Positions 11,186 to 21,855 of a DNA stretch of 64,000 bases are shown one piece after another. The notes under the pieces are model-generated. The model saw only the letters and a list, made by a program, of their open reading frames with translations. It did no database searches and was not told where the DNA came from. The stretch is from Ahaetulla prasina. Lineage: Eukaryota; Chordata; Lepidosauria; Squamata; Colubridae. The position numbers were made by a program, and so were the translations under genes. Each line of letters begins with the position of its first letter. Positions within the stretch are counted from its first letter, which is position 1. The stretch lies in the NCBI RefSeq assembly GCF_028640845.1, contig NC_080548.1, forward strand, positions 16,433,821-16,497,820, written 5' to 3'.

Positions 11186-11496
11186 GATGGAGGGAGGGAG
11201 GGAGGGAGGGAGGGAGGGAAGGAAGGAAGGAGAGAGAGGGAAAGAAAGAAAAAGAAAGGAAAGGAAGGGAAAGGAAAGGAAAGAAGCAAGCAAGGAAGAT
11301 AGGAAGACTGAAAGAGAGAGGGGGAAGGAGGGAGGGAAGGAAAGAAGGAAGGAAAGAAGGAGAGAGAAAGAAAAAAAAAGGAAAGAAAAAAGGAAAGGAA
11401 AGGAAGGAAGGAAGGAAGGAAGGAAGGAAGGAAGGAAGGAAGGAAGGAAGATTGAAAGAAAGAGGGAGGGAGGGATGGAAGGAGAGAGAGAGAGAG

Positions 11497-11554
<58 letters not shown>

Positions 11555-11557
11555 GGC
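11186..11557. repeat. Purine tract: GGGA, GGAA and GAAA blocks
   Basis: Strand-asymmetric G/A tract arranged in homogeneous blocks: GGGA (about 11191-11220), mixed GAAA/GGAA, pure GGAA (about 11402-11450), and pure GAAA (about 11497-11555). Long Ser/Phe/Leu or Lys/Glu/Arg frames on both strands are artefacts. Confidence 0.92.
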
Positions 11558-12366
11558 TGTTTTTCTCCTTTCTTCCACCCACCCCCCCCTTCCTCTTTAA
11601 TGGTTCTCCTCTCTCTGCAATCTCCTCTCTTGAAGATCTGCACCAGCTGAAGCCAAGGATGCCGATAGGATTAATCCTGCATGACTGCCCAACTCCGCAG
11701 GGGTGTCTAACACCCTCTGGCCTGCAGCAAGCTTTAAAATTCCACCAAGCCAACTTAATTCCCTTTTTTTCCCCTGCAGTGCTCCTGGGTTTGCTGCAGT
11801 CTAAGGCAGGGATGCTGGATCACCCAGGAACAACAATAACATACACGCACACACATGCACAAAACAACAACATGGAGAGGGGTGGGGAAATGAAGCCCAG
11901 TGGCCCCACAGCTCTCCCGCTCAGCTCTTTCCCCTTGTGTGCTGTACAACCTGGCAGCTCCTAGAGAGAGGGAAAAGATGGAGTGCCCATCAATTCACCT
12001 CCTATTGATTCGAGACTTCAAGCTATTTGCTGCTTTTTTTTCCTTTCCTTTTCTTTCTTTCTTTCTTTTCTTTTTTTTTGCATTTGCCCCCCCCCAAACC
12101 CCGGTTCTTGTTTTAATTTTCCCCACATACTAGTATTTTTGCTTGGGCAAGTTGCCTATTTTTATTTTTTGCTCTCTTGCATGCACAGCTTTTTCTTAAA
12201 AAGCAAAAAAAAAAAAAGGCCATCTCTTCAATAATATTCCTTTGACGCTGCTCCAAGTCAACCATCAGGGTTTCCACAGCCCAAATGCCAAAACCTCCAA
12301 TGTGAAACCTCCAAAATTCACATACAGGATCCCCCAACTCTGGAATAGCTAAAATTTTTCAATGAA
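11558..12366. other. Unique sequence with short poly-pyrimidine patch
   Basis: Unique DNA. About 12030-12080 is T/C-rich (CTTT, poly-T, poly-C). No supported gene. Confidence 0.35.
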
Positions 12367-12554
12367 CACAAACCAAGCAGCCAATCTGGTCTACTGGTTA
12401 AGGTGCTGGTTTAGAAATCAGGAGACTCTGAGTTCTAGTCCCGCTTTAGGCATGAATGCCGGCTGGGTGACTTTGGGCCAATCACTTTCTCTTAGCCCCA
12501 CCTACCTCACAGATCTGATATTGTGGGGGAAAGAGAAAAAAAAGGGGGGCGGTA
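12367..12554 (+). mobile_element. MIR/CORE-like SINE, 5' part
   Basis: tRNA-like A box (TGGTCTACTGGTTAAGG) and B box (GAGTTCTAGTCCC), followed by GGGTGACTTTGGGCCAATCAC, which resembles the CORE domain of MIR-type SINEs. Interrupted at about 12555 by a TA-targeting MITE and resumed at about 13431. Confidence 0.6.
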
Positions 12555-13312
12555 CAGGTAGTCCTTGACTTAAAAACCATTCATTTAGTGACTGTTCCAA
12601 GTTTCAACTGCACTGAAAAAGTGCCATGTTTGACCATGTTTCACACTTACAACCAGGGGTGAAATGCTCCCGGTTCAGACCGGATCGGCCGATCCGGTAG
12701 TGATGGTGGTGGGTGGTTCAGAAAACCGGTAGCAAAAATCCCTGCCCACCCCTTTCCATGCCTGCCTGGTTGCCCGCTTGCCGCTTCTTTTAAAAAATGC
12801 TTTTAAAAGGTTAAAAAAAAGGCTCTGGCGATCACAGCTGAGCCGCGCGATTGTCAGAGCCTTTTTTACTTTTAAAAGCATTTTTAACAACCTATTCGGC
12901 AGAATAGGTTGTTAAAAAAAAGTTTTTAAAAGTAAAAAAAATCATGCGCCACAGCTGATCAAACCCCCCTCAACACGCTGTTCTACTTACCCCATGCCTC
13001 CTTTTGTGTGCACGCACCTCGCATTGGTGCGTGGTGTGCACTGTGCATGCACATTCAGATTTAACCACTGCTTACAACCATTGCAGCATCCCCACGGCCA
13101 CATAATCGAAATTCAGATGCTTGGTAACTGGTTCATATTTATGACACTTGCAATGTCCCAGGGTCATGTGACCCCATTGCGACCTTCGGACAACCAAAGG
13201 CAAGGAGGCATCCAGAACCATTGTGGCATAAAATGGGGCAAAACTCAACAACTGTCTCACTCAGCAACAGAATGTTTGGGCTCACTTGTGGTCATAAGTC
13301 AAGGACTGCTGA
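12555..13312. mobile_element. Mariner-like MITE (GTAGTCCTTGACTTA family), interrupted
   Basis: Begins CAGGTAGTCCTTGACTTA directly after GGTA and ends TCATAAGTCAAGGACTGCT. The two halves flank a perfect-TSD hAT insertion (12654-13070). Removing the insertion restores the usual family order (…TTACAACCATTGCAGCATCC…). A TA target site is inferred from several copies in the window. Confidence 0.7.
12654..13070. mobile_element. hAT-like MITE nested in a mariner-like MITE
   Basis: CAGGGGTGAAATGCTCC start and ATTTAACCACTG end, flanked by a perfect 8-bp duplication CTTACAAC (12646-12653 and 13071-13078). The interior has inverted GCTTTTAAAAG and AACCTATTCGGC arms and a CAGCTGAGCCGCGCGATTGTCAGAG motif shared with the composite at 61.7-62.6 kb. 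Confidence 0.85.
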
Positions 13313-13315
13313 AAG

Positions 13316-13430
13316 CAGTGGTGGTTGCTACCGGTTTGCACCAGATTGGGTGAACTGGTAGCAGCGGAAGAAGCACCCCACGCGCATGCCCAAGCAAACT
13401 GGTAGTGACCGGAGTTGGAACCCACCCCTG
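13316..13430. mobile_element. hAT-like MITE fragment at the MITE/SINE junction
   Basis: CAGTGGTGGTTGCTACCGG start and GGAACCCACCCCTG end mark a short ACCGGTT-family element. Its 8-bp flanks do not match, so a deletion or recombination at this junction is likely. Confidence 0.45.
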
Positions 13431-13482
13431 TGTATTAGGTATATTTTATTTATAAAAATAATAAAGGTGGGATTAAATTCTA
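13431..13482 (+). mobile_element. MIR/CORE-like SINE, 3' part
   Basis: TATTAGGTATATTTTATTTATAAAAATAATAAAGGTGGGAT is the expected tail of the SINE that starts at 12367. The two parts are now separated by about 880 bp of nested transposons. Confidence 0.5.
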
Positions 13483-13544
13483 ATAGATAACACATCGTGA
13501 GAGAACTGGGTATTCTTCAAAGAAAGGGGAGGGCATATTGAGAA

Positions 13545-14240
13545 GGCGCCTAGAGTCACTTCCCATCTTCACTATTGCAACATGCTCTACATGGGGCTGC
13601 CCTTGAAGAGCATCCGGGAGCTCCATTTGGTGCAAAATGCAGCGCCCGGATGGTTTTTTGCAGACCCCAGTGTGCACATGTATTGCCCCTCCTGCGGGAG
13701 CTGCATTGGTTGCCAATTTGCTTCCGGGTGCGATCCAAGGTGCTGGTTGTCACCTTTAAAGTCCTTCATGGCTTAGGACCAGGTCATCTGAGGGACCGTC
13801 TCTTGCCAGTCACATCTACCTGACCCCATCAGAGCAGGGAGGCAGGGAATGGTGCGGGTCCCATCCCTGAGGGAGATACAACTGGTGGGACCCAGAAGGG
13901 CCTTCTCCGTGGTGGCTCCCTCTCTCTGGAACATCATTTCCCCAGAGATTAGAATGGCCCCCACTCTAATACTCTTCTGAAAAGTGCTGAAGACCTGGTT
14001 CTGCCAGTGGGCTTGGGGAATCCAGAGTGGGATGGAGCCCATTAAATGGCTCGTGCGATCTGCTGTTACCGGGGTGTGGTGTACTGTACTATACTGTACT
14101 ATATTATACTGTACTATATTAATTTATTTGATTCTTTTTGTTAGTTTTTATTGTTTTAAATGTGGTTTTATATTTTCTGTAAACCGCCTTGAGTCGCCAT
14201 GGGCGAATAGGCAGCAATATAAATTCAATAAATAAATAAT
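13545..14240 (+). mobile_element. L2-clade LINE, decayed 3' end
   Basis: Matches the C-terminal part of the L2 reverse transcriptase ORF at 31.8-32.2 kb: in broken frames it reads ...YCNMLYMGLPLK..., ...LHWLPICFRV..., ...FKVLHGLGPGHLRDRL. It ends with the L2-like tail CCGCCTTGAGTCGCCATGG and AATAAATAAATAA. Many substitutions and stops show it is old. Confidence 0.75.
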
Positions 14241-14366
14241 CATGAAAGGGTTGTGAGGTAAGAGAGAAGGCAAAGTAGTGGTTTACACGGATGAGTATAG
14301 GCAAAGGACAAGCACCAATTCTGCATCACACTATTAAGAGTTGCAGATATAAGAACCCAGCTAAAG

Positions 14367-14497
14367 CAGCGTTCTCAACATCAGCAATTTTTAAGATGGG
14401 TGGACTTCAGTTCCCAGAATTCCCCAGCTAGCTGACTGGGGAATTTTGGGAATTGGGAGTCTACCCATCTTAAAGTTGCCAACATTGAAAAATGTTG
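14367..14497. mobile_element. Palindromic hAT-like MITE (CTCAACC family)
   Basis: Inverted arms around AGCTAGCTGACTGGGG: GATGGGTGGACTTCAG on the left and its inverted counterpart on the right. Flanks AGCTAAAG and AGCTAAAA match 7/8. Confidence 0.65.
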
Positions 14498-14512
14498 AGC
14501 TAAAAGACTATA

Positions 14513-15106
14513 GGTAGTCCTAGACTTACCACAATTCATTTAGTGACCGTTCAAAGTTACAAGGGCACTGAAAAAAGCGGCTTATGACCATTTTTCACAT
14601 TTACGACCATTTTTCATACTTACGACCTTTGCCGCAGCCCCAATTCAGATGCTTGACAACTGACTCATGAAGGTTTTTAAGGGCCTCTTGTGGCGCAACA
14701 GGCTAATGCAGCCTATTATTAACAGCAACTGCTTGCAATATTGCAGGTTCAAGTCCCACCAGGCCCAAGGTTGACTCAGCCTTCCATCCTTTATAAGGTA
14801 GGTAAAATGAGGACCCAGATTGTTGGGGGGCAATAAGTTGACTTTGTATATAGTATACAAATGGATGAAGACTATTGCTTAATACAATGTAAGCCGCCCT
14901 GAGTCTTCGGAGAAGGGCGGGATATAAATGCAAAAAAAAAAGGTTGCAGTGTCCCGGGGTCATGCGATCACCTTCTGCAACCTCTTGGCAAGCACAACTA
15001 TGGTGAGTCATGTCGTAAAATGGGGCGAAATTCACTTAACAAATATCTCGCTAAACAAGAGAACTGTTGGGCTCCATTGCAGTCATAACGGGAGGAGGTC
15101 CTGTAA
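14513..15106. mobile_element. Mariner-like MITE carrying a SINE
   Basis: TAGGTAGTCCTAGACTTACC start and GGGAGGAGGTCCTGTA end. The body is the GTTGCAGTGTCC... family sequence split by the SINE at 14683. Confidence 0.65.
14683..14932 (+). mobile_element. tRNA-derived SINE with L2-like tail
   Basis: A-box TGGCGCAACAGG and B-box GGTTCAAGTCC, then the squamate SINE body, then GTAAGCCGCCCTGAGTCTTC and GGGCGGGATATAAATG. The last part is shared with L2 LINE 3' ends in this window, suggesting L2-driven mobilisation (inference). Other copies are at 15980 (+) and 27979 (-). Confidence 0.75.
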
Positions 15107-15979
15107 TTCTCTAAACACATACTTGAAAGATGGAGCCACCGGTTAGCTAAAGTCTAGCTGACTATTCAAGATCACTCTTACAATTTCTGTGAAGGCTTTG
15201 GGTCCCGCGGCTTATTTTCGGGCCAAAGAACACACTTTTGTGTTTCAAAGGAGCTTTTGGGATATGATCCACATCGACTTTTATCTATAGTCGTTCCCCA
15301 TGGCTTTGGCTCGTGAGCTAAAATGCTATCCAAAAGCCACAATCGCACAGACGCACAGGGGTTACCAACCACTTTCGTTCCCCATCTAGGGAGATCAGGT
15401 TGCCTGGATTTCACTTCACAAATTAAAAAACGCTCTCCAGCTGCCAAAAGGCTCAGAGTAAAAAAGCCACCACCATGGAAATGGCTGTTTGGACTTTTTA
15501 AGACTTTTCTGGTTCAACCAGAAGACAATAGCAAAAAGCTCCAGGACTTATTTCCGTAACCCAAAAATTCAAGGTACAGTACAAGATCTAGAAAATTGCA
15601 AGGACGCGTGCTTGAATGGCCAGGAGCTCGAGTCTTATCACACACACACACAGACACACACACACACAAATATCCAAGAACTGTTCTGAATTTTGCAAAT
15701 CACAAACCACTTCTCCAAGCATTACAATCCTGGTTCCTTCCAGACTAGAAATCAACAAGGCTGAGCCCTCGCATAACTTGCCCCGTAACTTAATTCAGTT
15801 AATTTAATTCAGTGCAATCAAACCCTGTGTGGTTCCATCTCCAAACTGACTAATTCCAACCCAGAATTGAAAACTACTTCTAAGTTCCATTTCTAATTCA
15901 GATTTTATAGGGCTGTCTGTGGGCTTGTGTATGTGTTTTCCAGGCAACAGACTACATTAAAAACATCTAGACAATATAG
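15107..15979. other. Unique sequence with a CA microsatellite
   Basis: Non-repetitive DNA apart from a (CA)n tract at about 15640-15668. No exon recognised. Confidence 0.35.
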
Positions 15980-16231
15980 GGGCCTCTGGTGGCTCAACAG
16001 ACTAATGCAGTCTGTTATTAACACAGCTGCTTGCAATTACTGGAGGTTCAAGTCCCACCAGGCCCAAGGTTGACTCAGCCTTCCATCCTTTATAAGGTAG
16101 GTAAAATGAGGACCCAGATTGTTGGGGGCAATAAGTTGACTTTGTATATAAATATACAAATAGTATGAAGACTATTGCTTGACATAGTGTAAGCCGCCCT
16201 GAGTCTTCGGAGAAGGGCGGGATATAAATGC
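15980..16231 (+). mobile_element. tRNA-derived SINE with L2-like tail
   Basis: Second plus-strand copy of the element at 14683, with the same TCTGGTGGCTCAACAGACTAA head and CCGCCCTGAGTCTTCGG tail. It abuts a 5'-truncated L2 3' end at 16232. Confidence 0.75.
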
Positions 16232-16483
16232 AGGACTCCGTCAACTTCCGGACCTCCGAACCTTCCATCGCGAGCTTAAGACACATTTATTCATCTGTGC
16301 AGGACTGGACTAGATTTTAAATTTATAGGGGTTTTAATTAGTTTTAATATTTATATTATTTTTTAAGAATTTGGCTTTAGAATAAGTTTTTTAATGGTTA
16401 TTTTAATTTGTATATTATTGTTTTTATTTGCCTGTGAACCGCCCTGAGTCCTTCGGGAGATAGGGCGGTATACAAATATGAAT
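16232..16483 (+). mobile_element. L2-clade LINE 3' end, 5'-truncated
   Basis: Starts inside the last coding segment (TCAACTTCCGGACCTCCGAA), continues through the T-rich 3' UTR and ends with GTGAACCGCCCTGAGTCCTT...GGGCGGTATACAAAT. It then runs into an (AAAT)n microsatellite. Confidence 0.75.
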
Positions 16484-16485
16484 AA

Positions 16486-16560
<75 letters not shown>

Positions 16561-16563
16561 ATA
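16484..16563. repeat. (AAAT)n microsatellite at an L2 tail
   Basis: About 20 tandem AAAT units continuous with the L2 3' terminus. Confidence 0.95.
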
Positions 16564-16568
16564 TATTT

Positions 16569-16905
16569 GTTTTCTGAGGTTTTCACGGGTGTTTGTATAT
16601 AGGTCTTTGGTTGTTCGGGTTTTCTCCCGTGTACACACAACCAAGCCCCAACCAAGCCCCCACCAACAGAGGACACACCCCCAGCCAATCAGAGCACAGA
16701 AAAACCCCCATCCAATCAGAGCACAGCCAAGCTCCCACCCAATCAGTTCAAACCCCCACTAGCAGTTAAAAGGAAGAAACAGCTGCGATCACACATTGCT
16801 CCCAGAAGCACGAAGCTGAAGCCTGAAGATGACGAATGAGACTTCGTCGAAACGTCGCCAAGACACTTCCAATCTTACACGGGAGAAAACCCGAACAACC
16901 AAAGA

Positions 16906-16917
<12 letters not shown>
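16569..16917 (+). mobile_element. Possible Penelope-like element fragment with inverted arms
   Basis: The arm at 16569-16633 (GAGGTTTTCACGGGTG...TTTCTCCCGTGTA) is matched in part, inverted, at 16876-16917, enclosing about 240 bp. The region just before the right arm encodes ...MTNETSSKRRQDTSNLTREKT..., resembling the acidic-to-basic C-terminal region I associate with vertebrate Penelope-like elements. That assignment is from memory and uncertain. Confidence 0.4.

Positions 16918-16967
<50 letters not shown>
16909..16967. repeat. (AT)n microsatellite
   Basis: About 29 AT dinucleotides immediately after the right arm of the preceding element. Confidence 0.95.
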
Positions 16968-16973
<6 letters not shown>

Positions 16974-17000
16974 ATGGATTATATATATGTATGTATGTAT

Positions 17001-17093
17001 GTTTTCTGAGGTTTTCACGGGTGTTTGTATGTAGGTCTTTGGTTATTCAGGTTTTCTCCCGCGTAAAATTGGAAGTGTCTTGGCAACATATAT
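17001..17093 (-). mobile_element. Truncated second copy of the inverted-arm element
   Basis: Repeats the GTTTTCTGAGGTTTTCACGG arm and then the reverse complement of GTTGCCAAGACACTTCCAA seen at 16855-16875, so it is a minus-strand fragment of the same family, followed by a short (TA)n. Confidence 0.5.
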
Positions 17094-17111
17094 ATATATA
17101 TGTAAATAAAT

Positions 17112-17272
17112 ATAAATAATGGACAATATGGCTGGATGGAGTCACTGAAGCAGTCGACGTGAGCTTAAATGGACTCCAGAGAATGGTAGAGGACAGGAAG
17201 GCCTGGAGGAACATTGTCCATGGGGTCGCGATGGGTCGGACACAACTTCGCAACTAACAACAACAAGACAAT
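17112..17272 (+). mobile_element. RTE-BovB LINE 3' end
   Basis: GGTAGAGGACAGGAAGGCCTGG, CATTGTCCATGGGGTCGCGA, GGGTCGGACACAACTTCGCAACTAACAACAACAA: the BovB 3' terminus known from squamates and ruminants. Strongly 5'-truncated. Confidence 0.8.
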
Positions 17273-17296
17273 ATAAACAAATTTACTATATTACAC

Positions 17297-17655
17297 AGGT
17301 AGTCCTTGATTCACTAACATTTGTTGCGTGACCGAAGATCACTAAAAAGTGGAAAAAAATAACTTATGACCCGTTTGCACACTTACGACCGTTGCAGCAT
17401 TCCCCACGGTCATGTGATCAAAATTCAGATGCTTGGCAACTGGCATGTACTTATGACTGTTGCATTGCACATGACTGGGGCCATGTGATCACCATTTGTA
17501 AAATCTTCCCAGCCAGCTTCCAAAAAGCAAACTGGGGGAAGCCGGATTCGCTCAATGACAGCATGCTTCACTTAGCAACTGCAGTGATTCCCTTAGCAAT
17601 GGCATTTTGGGGGCTCAGTTGTGGTTGTAGGTCGAGGATTATCTGTAGATATATA
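17297..17655. mobile_element. Mariner-like MITE
   Basis: CAGGTAGTCCTTGATTCAC start and GTAGGTCGAGGATTATCTG end followed by TA. Full-length, uninterrupted copy of the 360-390 bp family. Confidence 0.75.
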
Positions 17656-18384
17656 TTACATTTCCGTAAAATGGATAAATTTACTGTGTGTGTATGTATT
17701 AGGCATGCGCACATCCATACATACATACACATTTAAAAATTGGGTTTGTGTCAAGACTGGGCGTTCCATAAGGATGCTCTCTTTCTATAAACAAGTCCAA
17801 TTTTTTTCCTAACTCCGCAACTGGAAATGACAGCTGTACATACCAATGAACCGAACTTGGGGGCTCAGCTGTCAGTCACGTCCTGCTTTGCATTGTTTTT
17901 AGGTCCACAGCAAATGTTCTTGAATTCAAACATTCCCTACTTTATTTATTTATTTATTTTTTAAAAAAGCAAGATTTTCTATTCCAGGGATGATGGTTGG
18001 AAGCACGGTTTTCTGGTAACCCAAAAGAATGGTCAATCTGGACAGAGGAACGACCATTTCTGCCACCAACACTGCACTCCTCCATGAAAATTAATCTCAA
18101 AACAGAATACATATTTGAACTAACCATGGTAGGTAAAGTCACTTCCAGGTAACTTCACCGATTCAGACTTACTTCTGTTAGCCACTTAGAGAAGTTCCCC
18201 AAGAAAGAAGAGGAGCGAGGATAAAAACTAAATCTGATTTATGTCCAATTTAGTTAACATTAATTAATTGCTGATAATGACAGCGTCCCATAATTTCTAT
18301 TATTTTTCCTCTTCTAATCCTAAACCAATAGGAAATTTTAGGAAGGATCCTTCCTTAATGCTTTGAGAAGCCATACATACTATA
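17656..18384. other. Unique sequence, nothing recognised
   Basis: AT-rich DNA with a short (TTTA)n at 17941-17960. No gene or repeat assigned. Confidence 0.35.
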
Positions 18385-18386
18385 CA

Positions 18387-18768
18387 GGTAGACCTTGATT
18401 TACAATCACAATTGCGAACCAGAATTTCTGTTGCTAAGCAAGGCAGTTGTTAAGTGAGTTTTGCCCCATTTTATGACCTCTTTTGCCGCGGTTGTTTTTA
18501 AGTGAATCACGTGGTCGTTAAGCAAAACCAGCTTCCCCCATTGACTTTGTTTGTTGGACATCAGCTGGAAAGGTTGCAAATGATGATCACAGGACAGTGC
18601 AACTGTGGTAAGTACATGCCAGTTGCCAAGCGTCCAGCTTTTGATCGCAGGAGTGCTGGGAGGCTGAGATGGTCGTTAAGGAGAACAGTTGTAAGTCACC
18701 TTTTTCAATGCTTTTGTAACTTTGAATGGTTGCTGAAGAAATGCTTGTAAACTGAGGACTACCTACAA
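18387..18768. mobile_element. Mariner-like MITE
   Basis: CAGGTAGACCTTGATTTAC start preceded by TA, and GTAAACTGAGGACTACCTA end. Uninterrupted family copy. Confidence 0.75.
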
Positions 18769-18798
18769 TGAGCCTCATCATCCCCACCAGTTGCTATT

Positions 18799-19051
18799 TG
18801 AGCTGCAGTGGCGCAGTGGTTAGAGTGCAGTACTGCAAGGCTACTTCTGCTGGCTGCCGGCTGCCTGCAATTTGCCAATTCGTATCTCACCAGGCTCAAG
18901 ATTGACTCAGCCTTCCATCCTTCCGAGGTGGGTAAAATGAGGAGCCAGATTGTTGGGGGGCAATAGGCTGACTCTGTAAATTGTTTAGAGTGGCTTGTAA
19001 AGCACTGGGAAGCCGTTTGTTAGTCTAAGTGCTTTTGCTATTGCTATTAGC
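18799..19051 (+). mobile_element. tRNA-derived squamate SINE
   Basis: TGCAGTGGCGCAGTGGTTAG head, GCCGGCTGCCTGCAATTTG, the ...AAAATGAGGAGCCAG body and a GTTAGTCTAAGTGCTTTTGC tail. Near full-length, same family as 3027 and 42546. Confidence 0.8.
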
Positions 19052-19229
19052 TTCACTTTCTGGAGCTGAAAAAAACCGCAGTCCGTCCCATCCAGAAGGA
19101 ATCAGGAATGGAATAAGCAAACTTAGTCCAGCATAATTCCCAATTCGCATAGCAACAGGCTTAGATTCCAATAGATACCACTAGGTGTGCCATGAATGAG
19201 GCACTGCACTCAACAGAAAAAAGTTACCA

Positions 19230-19628
19230 GCAAGGGAAAGAGAAAACAGGAATTGGGTACGTCTAGTCTACTGAAAAGAAGGACTAGGAGTGACATGATA
19301 GCAGTCTTCCCATATTTGATGAGCTGCCAAAAAAAAGAGGGGGTCAACCTATTCTCCAAAGCACCGGAAGGAAGGCACGAAACAATGGATGGAAACTAAT
19401 CAAGGAGAGAAGCAAACTAGAATTAAGGAGAGAAATTTCCTGACAGTGAGAACTATCAATCAGTGAAACGGCTTCCCTCCAGAGGTTGTGGGTGCTCTGT
19501 CACTGAAGGTTTTAAAGAAGAAACTGGACAGACCCTTGTCTGGAAAAGTACAGGGTCTCCTTCCTGAGCTGGGGGGGGTTGGACTAGAAGACCTCCAAGG
19601 CCCCTCCCAACTCTTGTTATTCTTTTAA
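19230..19628 (+). mobile_element. CR1 LINE 3' end
   Basis: Broken frames encode the CR1 C-terminus (LLKRRTRSDMIAVFPYLMSC, then [20 protein letters not shown]-type). Ends with the CR1 3' UTR GGGGGTTGGACTAGAAGACC and CCCAACTCTTGTTATTCTT. Confidence 0.75.
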
Positions 19629-19629
19629 A

Positions 19630-20807
19630 GAAGATAAAATGGTTCCTTCTTCGTCTATGGCCCCCCAGTGAATGGAAATGCTGATACGTGCATCAAGTAA
19701 TGAGCCCATCTTCCCACTTGCTTTGCTCATTCCATTCACCTCCGGCGCCTCTCGCCCATCTGCTATGCTTTCCCCCTGAACTTGGCTTCCTTTCTATTTA
19801 ATACTTTGCAGACAGCATCCAGGATACTCTGCAAGCAATTCCCTGCAATTTTCTTGTTCCATGAAAGCAAAAAAAGAAAGAGGAGTCATCCAGAGGGATC
19901 AATTACACCTGGGATCAGCTGCTTTTAGAACCATTCCGGTACTTAGAGGCAGGAAGAACAATGGGGAGGAAAAAACCAAAACCAAACCAGAACTGATGCT
20001 CATCCCATAGACTTAGATTCCCACAATGCACCAGCACCCACAAAACATTTCTCTGCACTTTGAAAGCTTAAAATCCAATCTAGCCTTGAGGCAAAGCGAC
20101 TCTTCCTCCCTTAGAGGGGGGGGGAGGGACCTAACACAACGACACGCACAACTTGAGACCAGCTTCCTGCAGCAGATCAAGGGGGCCCTTGCCTCCCCAC
20201 CCCTGCATAGCTGGCAGTGCTCTTGTTTGTATCTCAGGCAAGAGAAAAAAGGAGGAAAAGAAAACGCCAAAGGAATTCTTGGTGAGTTCCCATCCTAGAA
20301 CGCGAATAAAGTTTTTGGCATCTAAGCCTTTCAAAAATCACTTGTATTTTTACTAACTGGCTGCACAGAGGGGATTATTTTGTGGAGGGGGGGGGAGAGA
20401 AGAGGAGGAAAGGAGGTGTTGCTATTTATACGCTTGTGTTTTAACGGAGGGAAGAGATGATGAGTGCTCATTTAAAATAATGCATCCCTTAAAATAACCT
20501 TCCGTGTTTCCCCAACAGCTGATTCCATTTTGGATCAAAAGGGCCTTAAGATATACAAAGAGGGGAAACTGGTCTTGCTGGGAGAGAGGGAAGATCCTAA
20601 GCCTCAAAAATGAAGGAATGTAAACCAGTGCAGGCTATTCTTTAGGAATTGTCTAGGAGCGAATGATAGTTTGCCACAGATTTTGCTCATGGGAGGATGA
20701 ACCAACAGGGTTTTTTCATAGATTTGGGAATCTACTCAGTGTATTGTTTTAAAAGAATTCCTCACAGCTCTTAGTCCTTTGCATGCCATCTCGACCATCA
20801 GAATAGA
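19630..20807. other. Unique sequence, nothing recognised
   Basis: About 1.2 kb of non-repetitive DNA with a short G run at 20117-20126. No exon assigned. Confidence 0.35.
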
Positions 20808-20840
20808 AGTAGTTCTGGATTTACAACCATTCGTTTAGCA

Positions 20841-20975
20841 CAGGGGTCTCCAACCTTGGCAACTTTAAGACTTGTGGACTTCAACTCCCAGAGTTCCTCA
20901 GCCAGCTTTGCTGGCTGAGGAACTCTGGGAGTTGAAGTCCACAAGTCTTAAAGTTGCCAAGGTTGGAGACCCCTG
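20841..20975. mobile_element. Palindromic hAT-like MITE, near-perfect hairpin
   Basis: 135 bp, almost a perfect inverted repeat from CAGGGGTCTCCAACCTTGG to its complement. Perfect 8-bp duplication GTTTAGCA at 20833-20840 and 20976-20983, inside the host MITE. Confidence 0.9.
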
Positions 20976-21199
20976 GTTTAGCAATCCCTCAATGTTGCAA
21001 TGGCATTGAAAAATGTGACTTATGACCAGTCCTTGCGTTTATGACCGTTGCAGCATCCCCGTAGTCACGTACCCAAAATCCTCACCAGTGCTTGGCTGCT
21101 GGTATGTATTTATCACGGTTGTAGCATCCTGGGGCCATGTGGTCACCACTTTCTGACCTTCTCAGCCACCTCCAGACTAAGCCAATCTGGGAAGCCAGA

Positions 21200-21312
21200 T
21201 TTATTATTATTTATTATTATTATTATTTTATTAGATTTATAAACTGCCCTTCTCCCAAAGGACTCAGGGCGGTGTACAGCCAAAATAAAAGAAACAATGT
21301 ACAGTTAAAATA
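21200..21312 (-). mobile_element. L2-clade LINE 3' tail
   Basis: ATT-rich tail, then TAAACTGCCCTTCTCCC and GACTCAGGGCGGTGTACAGC: the reverse complement of the L2 terminus. It splits the host MITE. Confidence 0.65.
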
Positions 21313-21494
21313 AAATTAACTTAACAATCATGTGATTCACTTAAGTGCCGTGATTCACGTAACAACCATAACAAAAAAAACCCAAAAACCCTAAAAATGG
21401 TTATTAAATCAGGCATGATTCACTTAACAATGGCCTTGCTTTGCGACAGAAATTCTGGTTCCAATTGTGGTCGTAAGTCAAGGACTGCCTGTTA

Positions 21495-21855
21495 TTGATT
21501 AGTATCCTGGACCAGTCTCCTTTATATCTATTGCAGAAATCCCTAAAACGGAACAAGTTTTATTATCAGAATTACATGTACATTGACTGGATTTTCCTAT
21601 TGCACTGAACTACGGCTAATTTCAGCACGATTTATTGAATAAATCACAACTGCCAGGGTTCATCCAATGCACTGAAGTCAAATTGAACAAACCACACTTT
21701 TTAAAACAATCTTCTAGTTTGCCAAACAGTGCTATAGGGCGACTCACAGGAGACACTTTATGTCCCAAGAAATACACATCGAGAAGATCTGCTCATGATG
21801 TGCAAATTTAGAAATAATCACGCATAAGCTTATTACAATTGGCTTTTGCTAAAGA
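21495..21855. other. Unique AT-rich sequence
   Basis: No gene, RNA or repeat recognised. Confidence 0.35.

Larger units (their letters stand above)
20808..21494. mobile_element. Mariner-like MITE with two later insertions
   Basis: GTAGTTCTGGATTTACAACC start and CGTAAGTCAAGGACTGCCTG end. Interrupted by a hAT-like palindrome (20841-20975) and an L2 3' tail (about 21200-21312). Confidence 0.75.

Noticed and set aside
11000..11964. Long Phe/Leu/Ser frames (minus) and Lys/Glu/Arg frames (plus)
   Set aside because: They arise from the GGAA/GAAA purine tract, which lacks stops in several frames.
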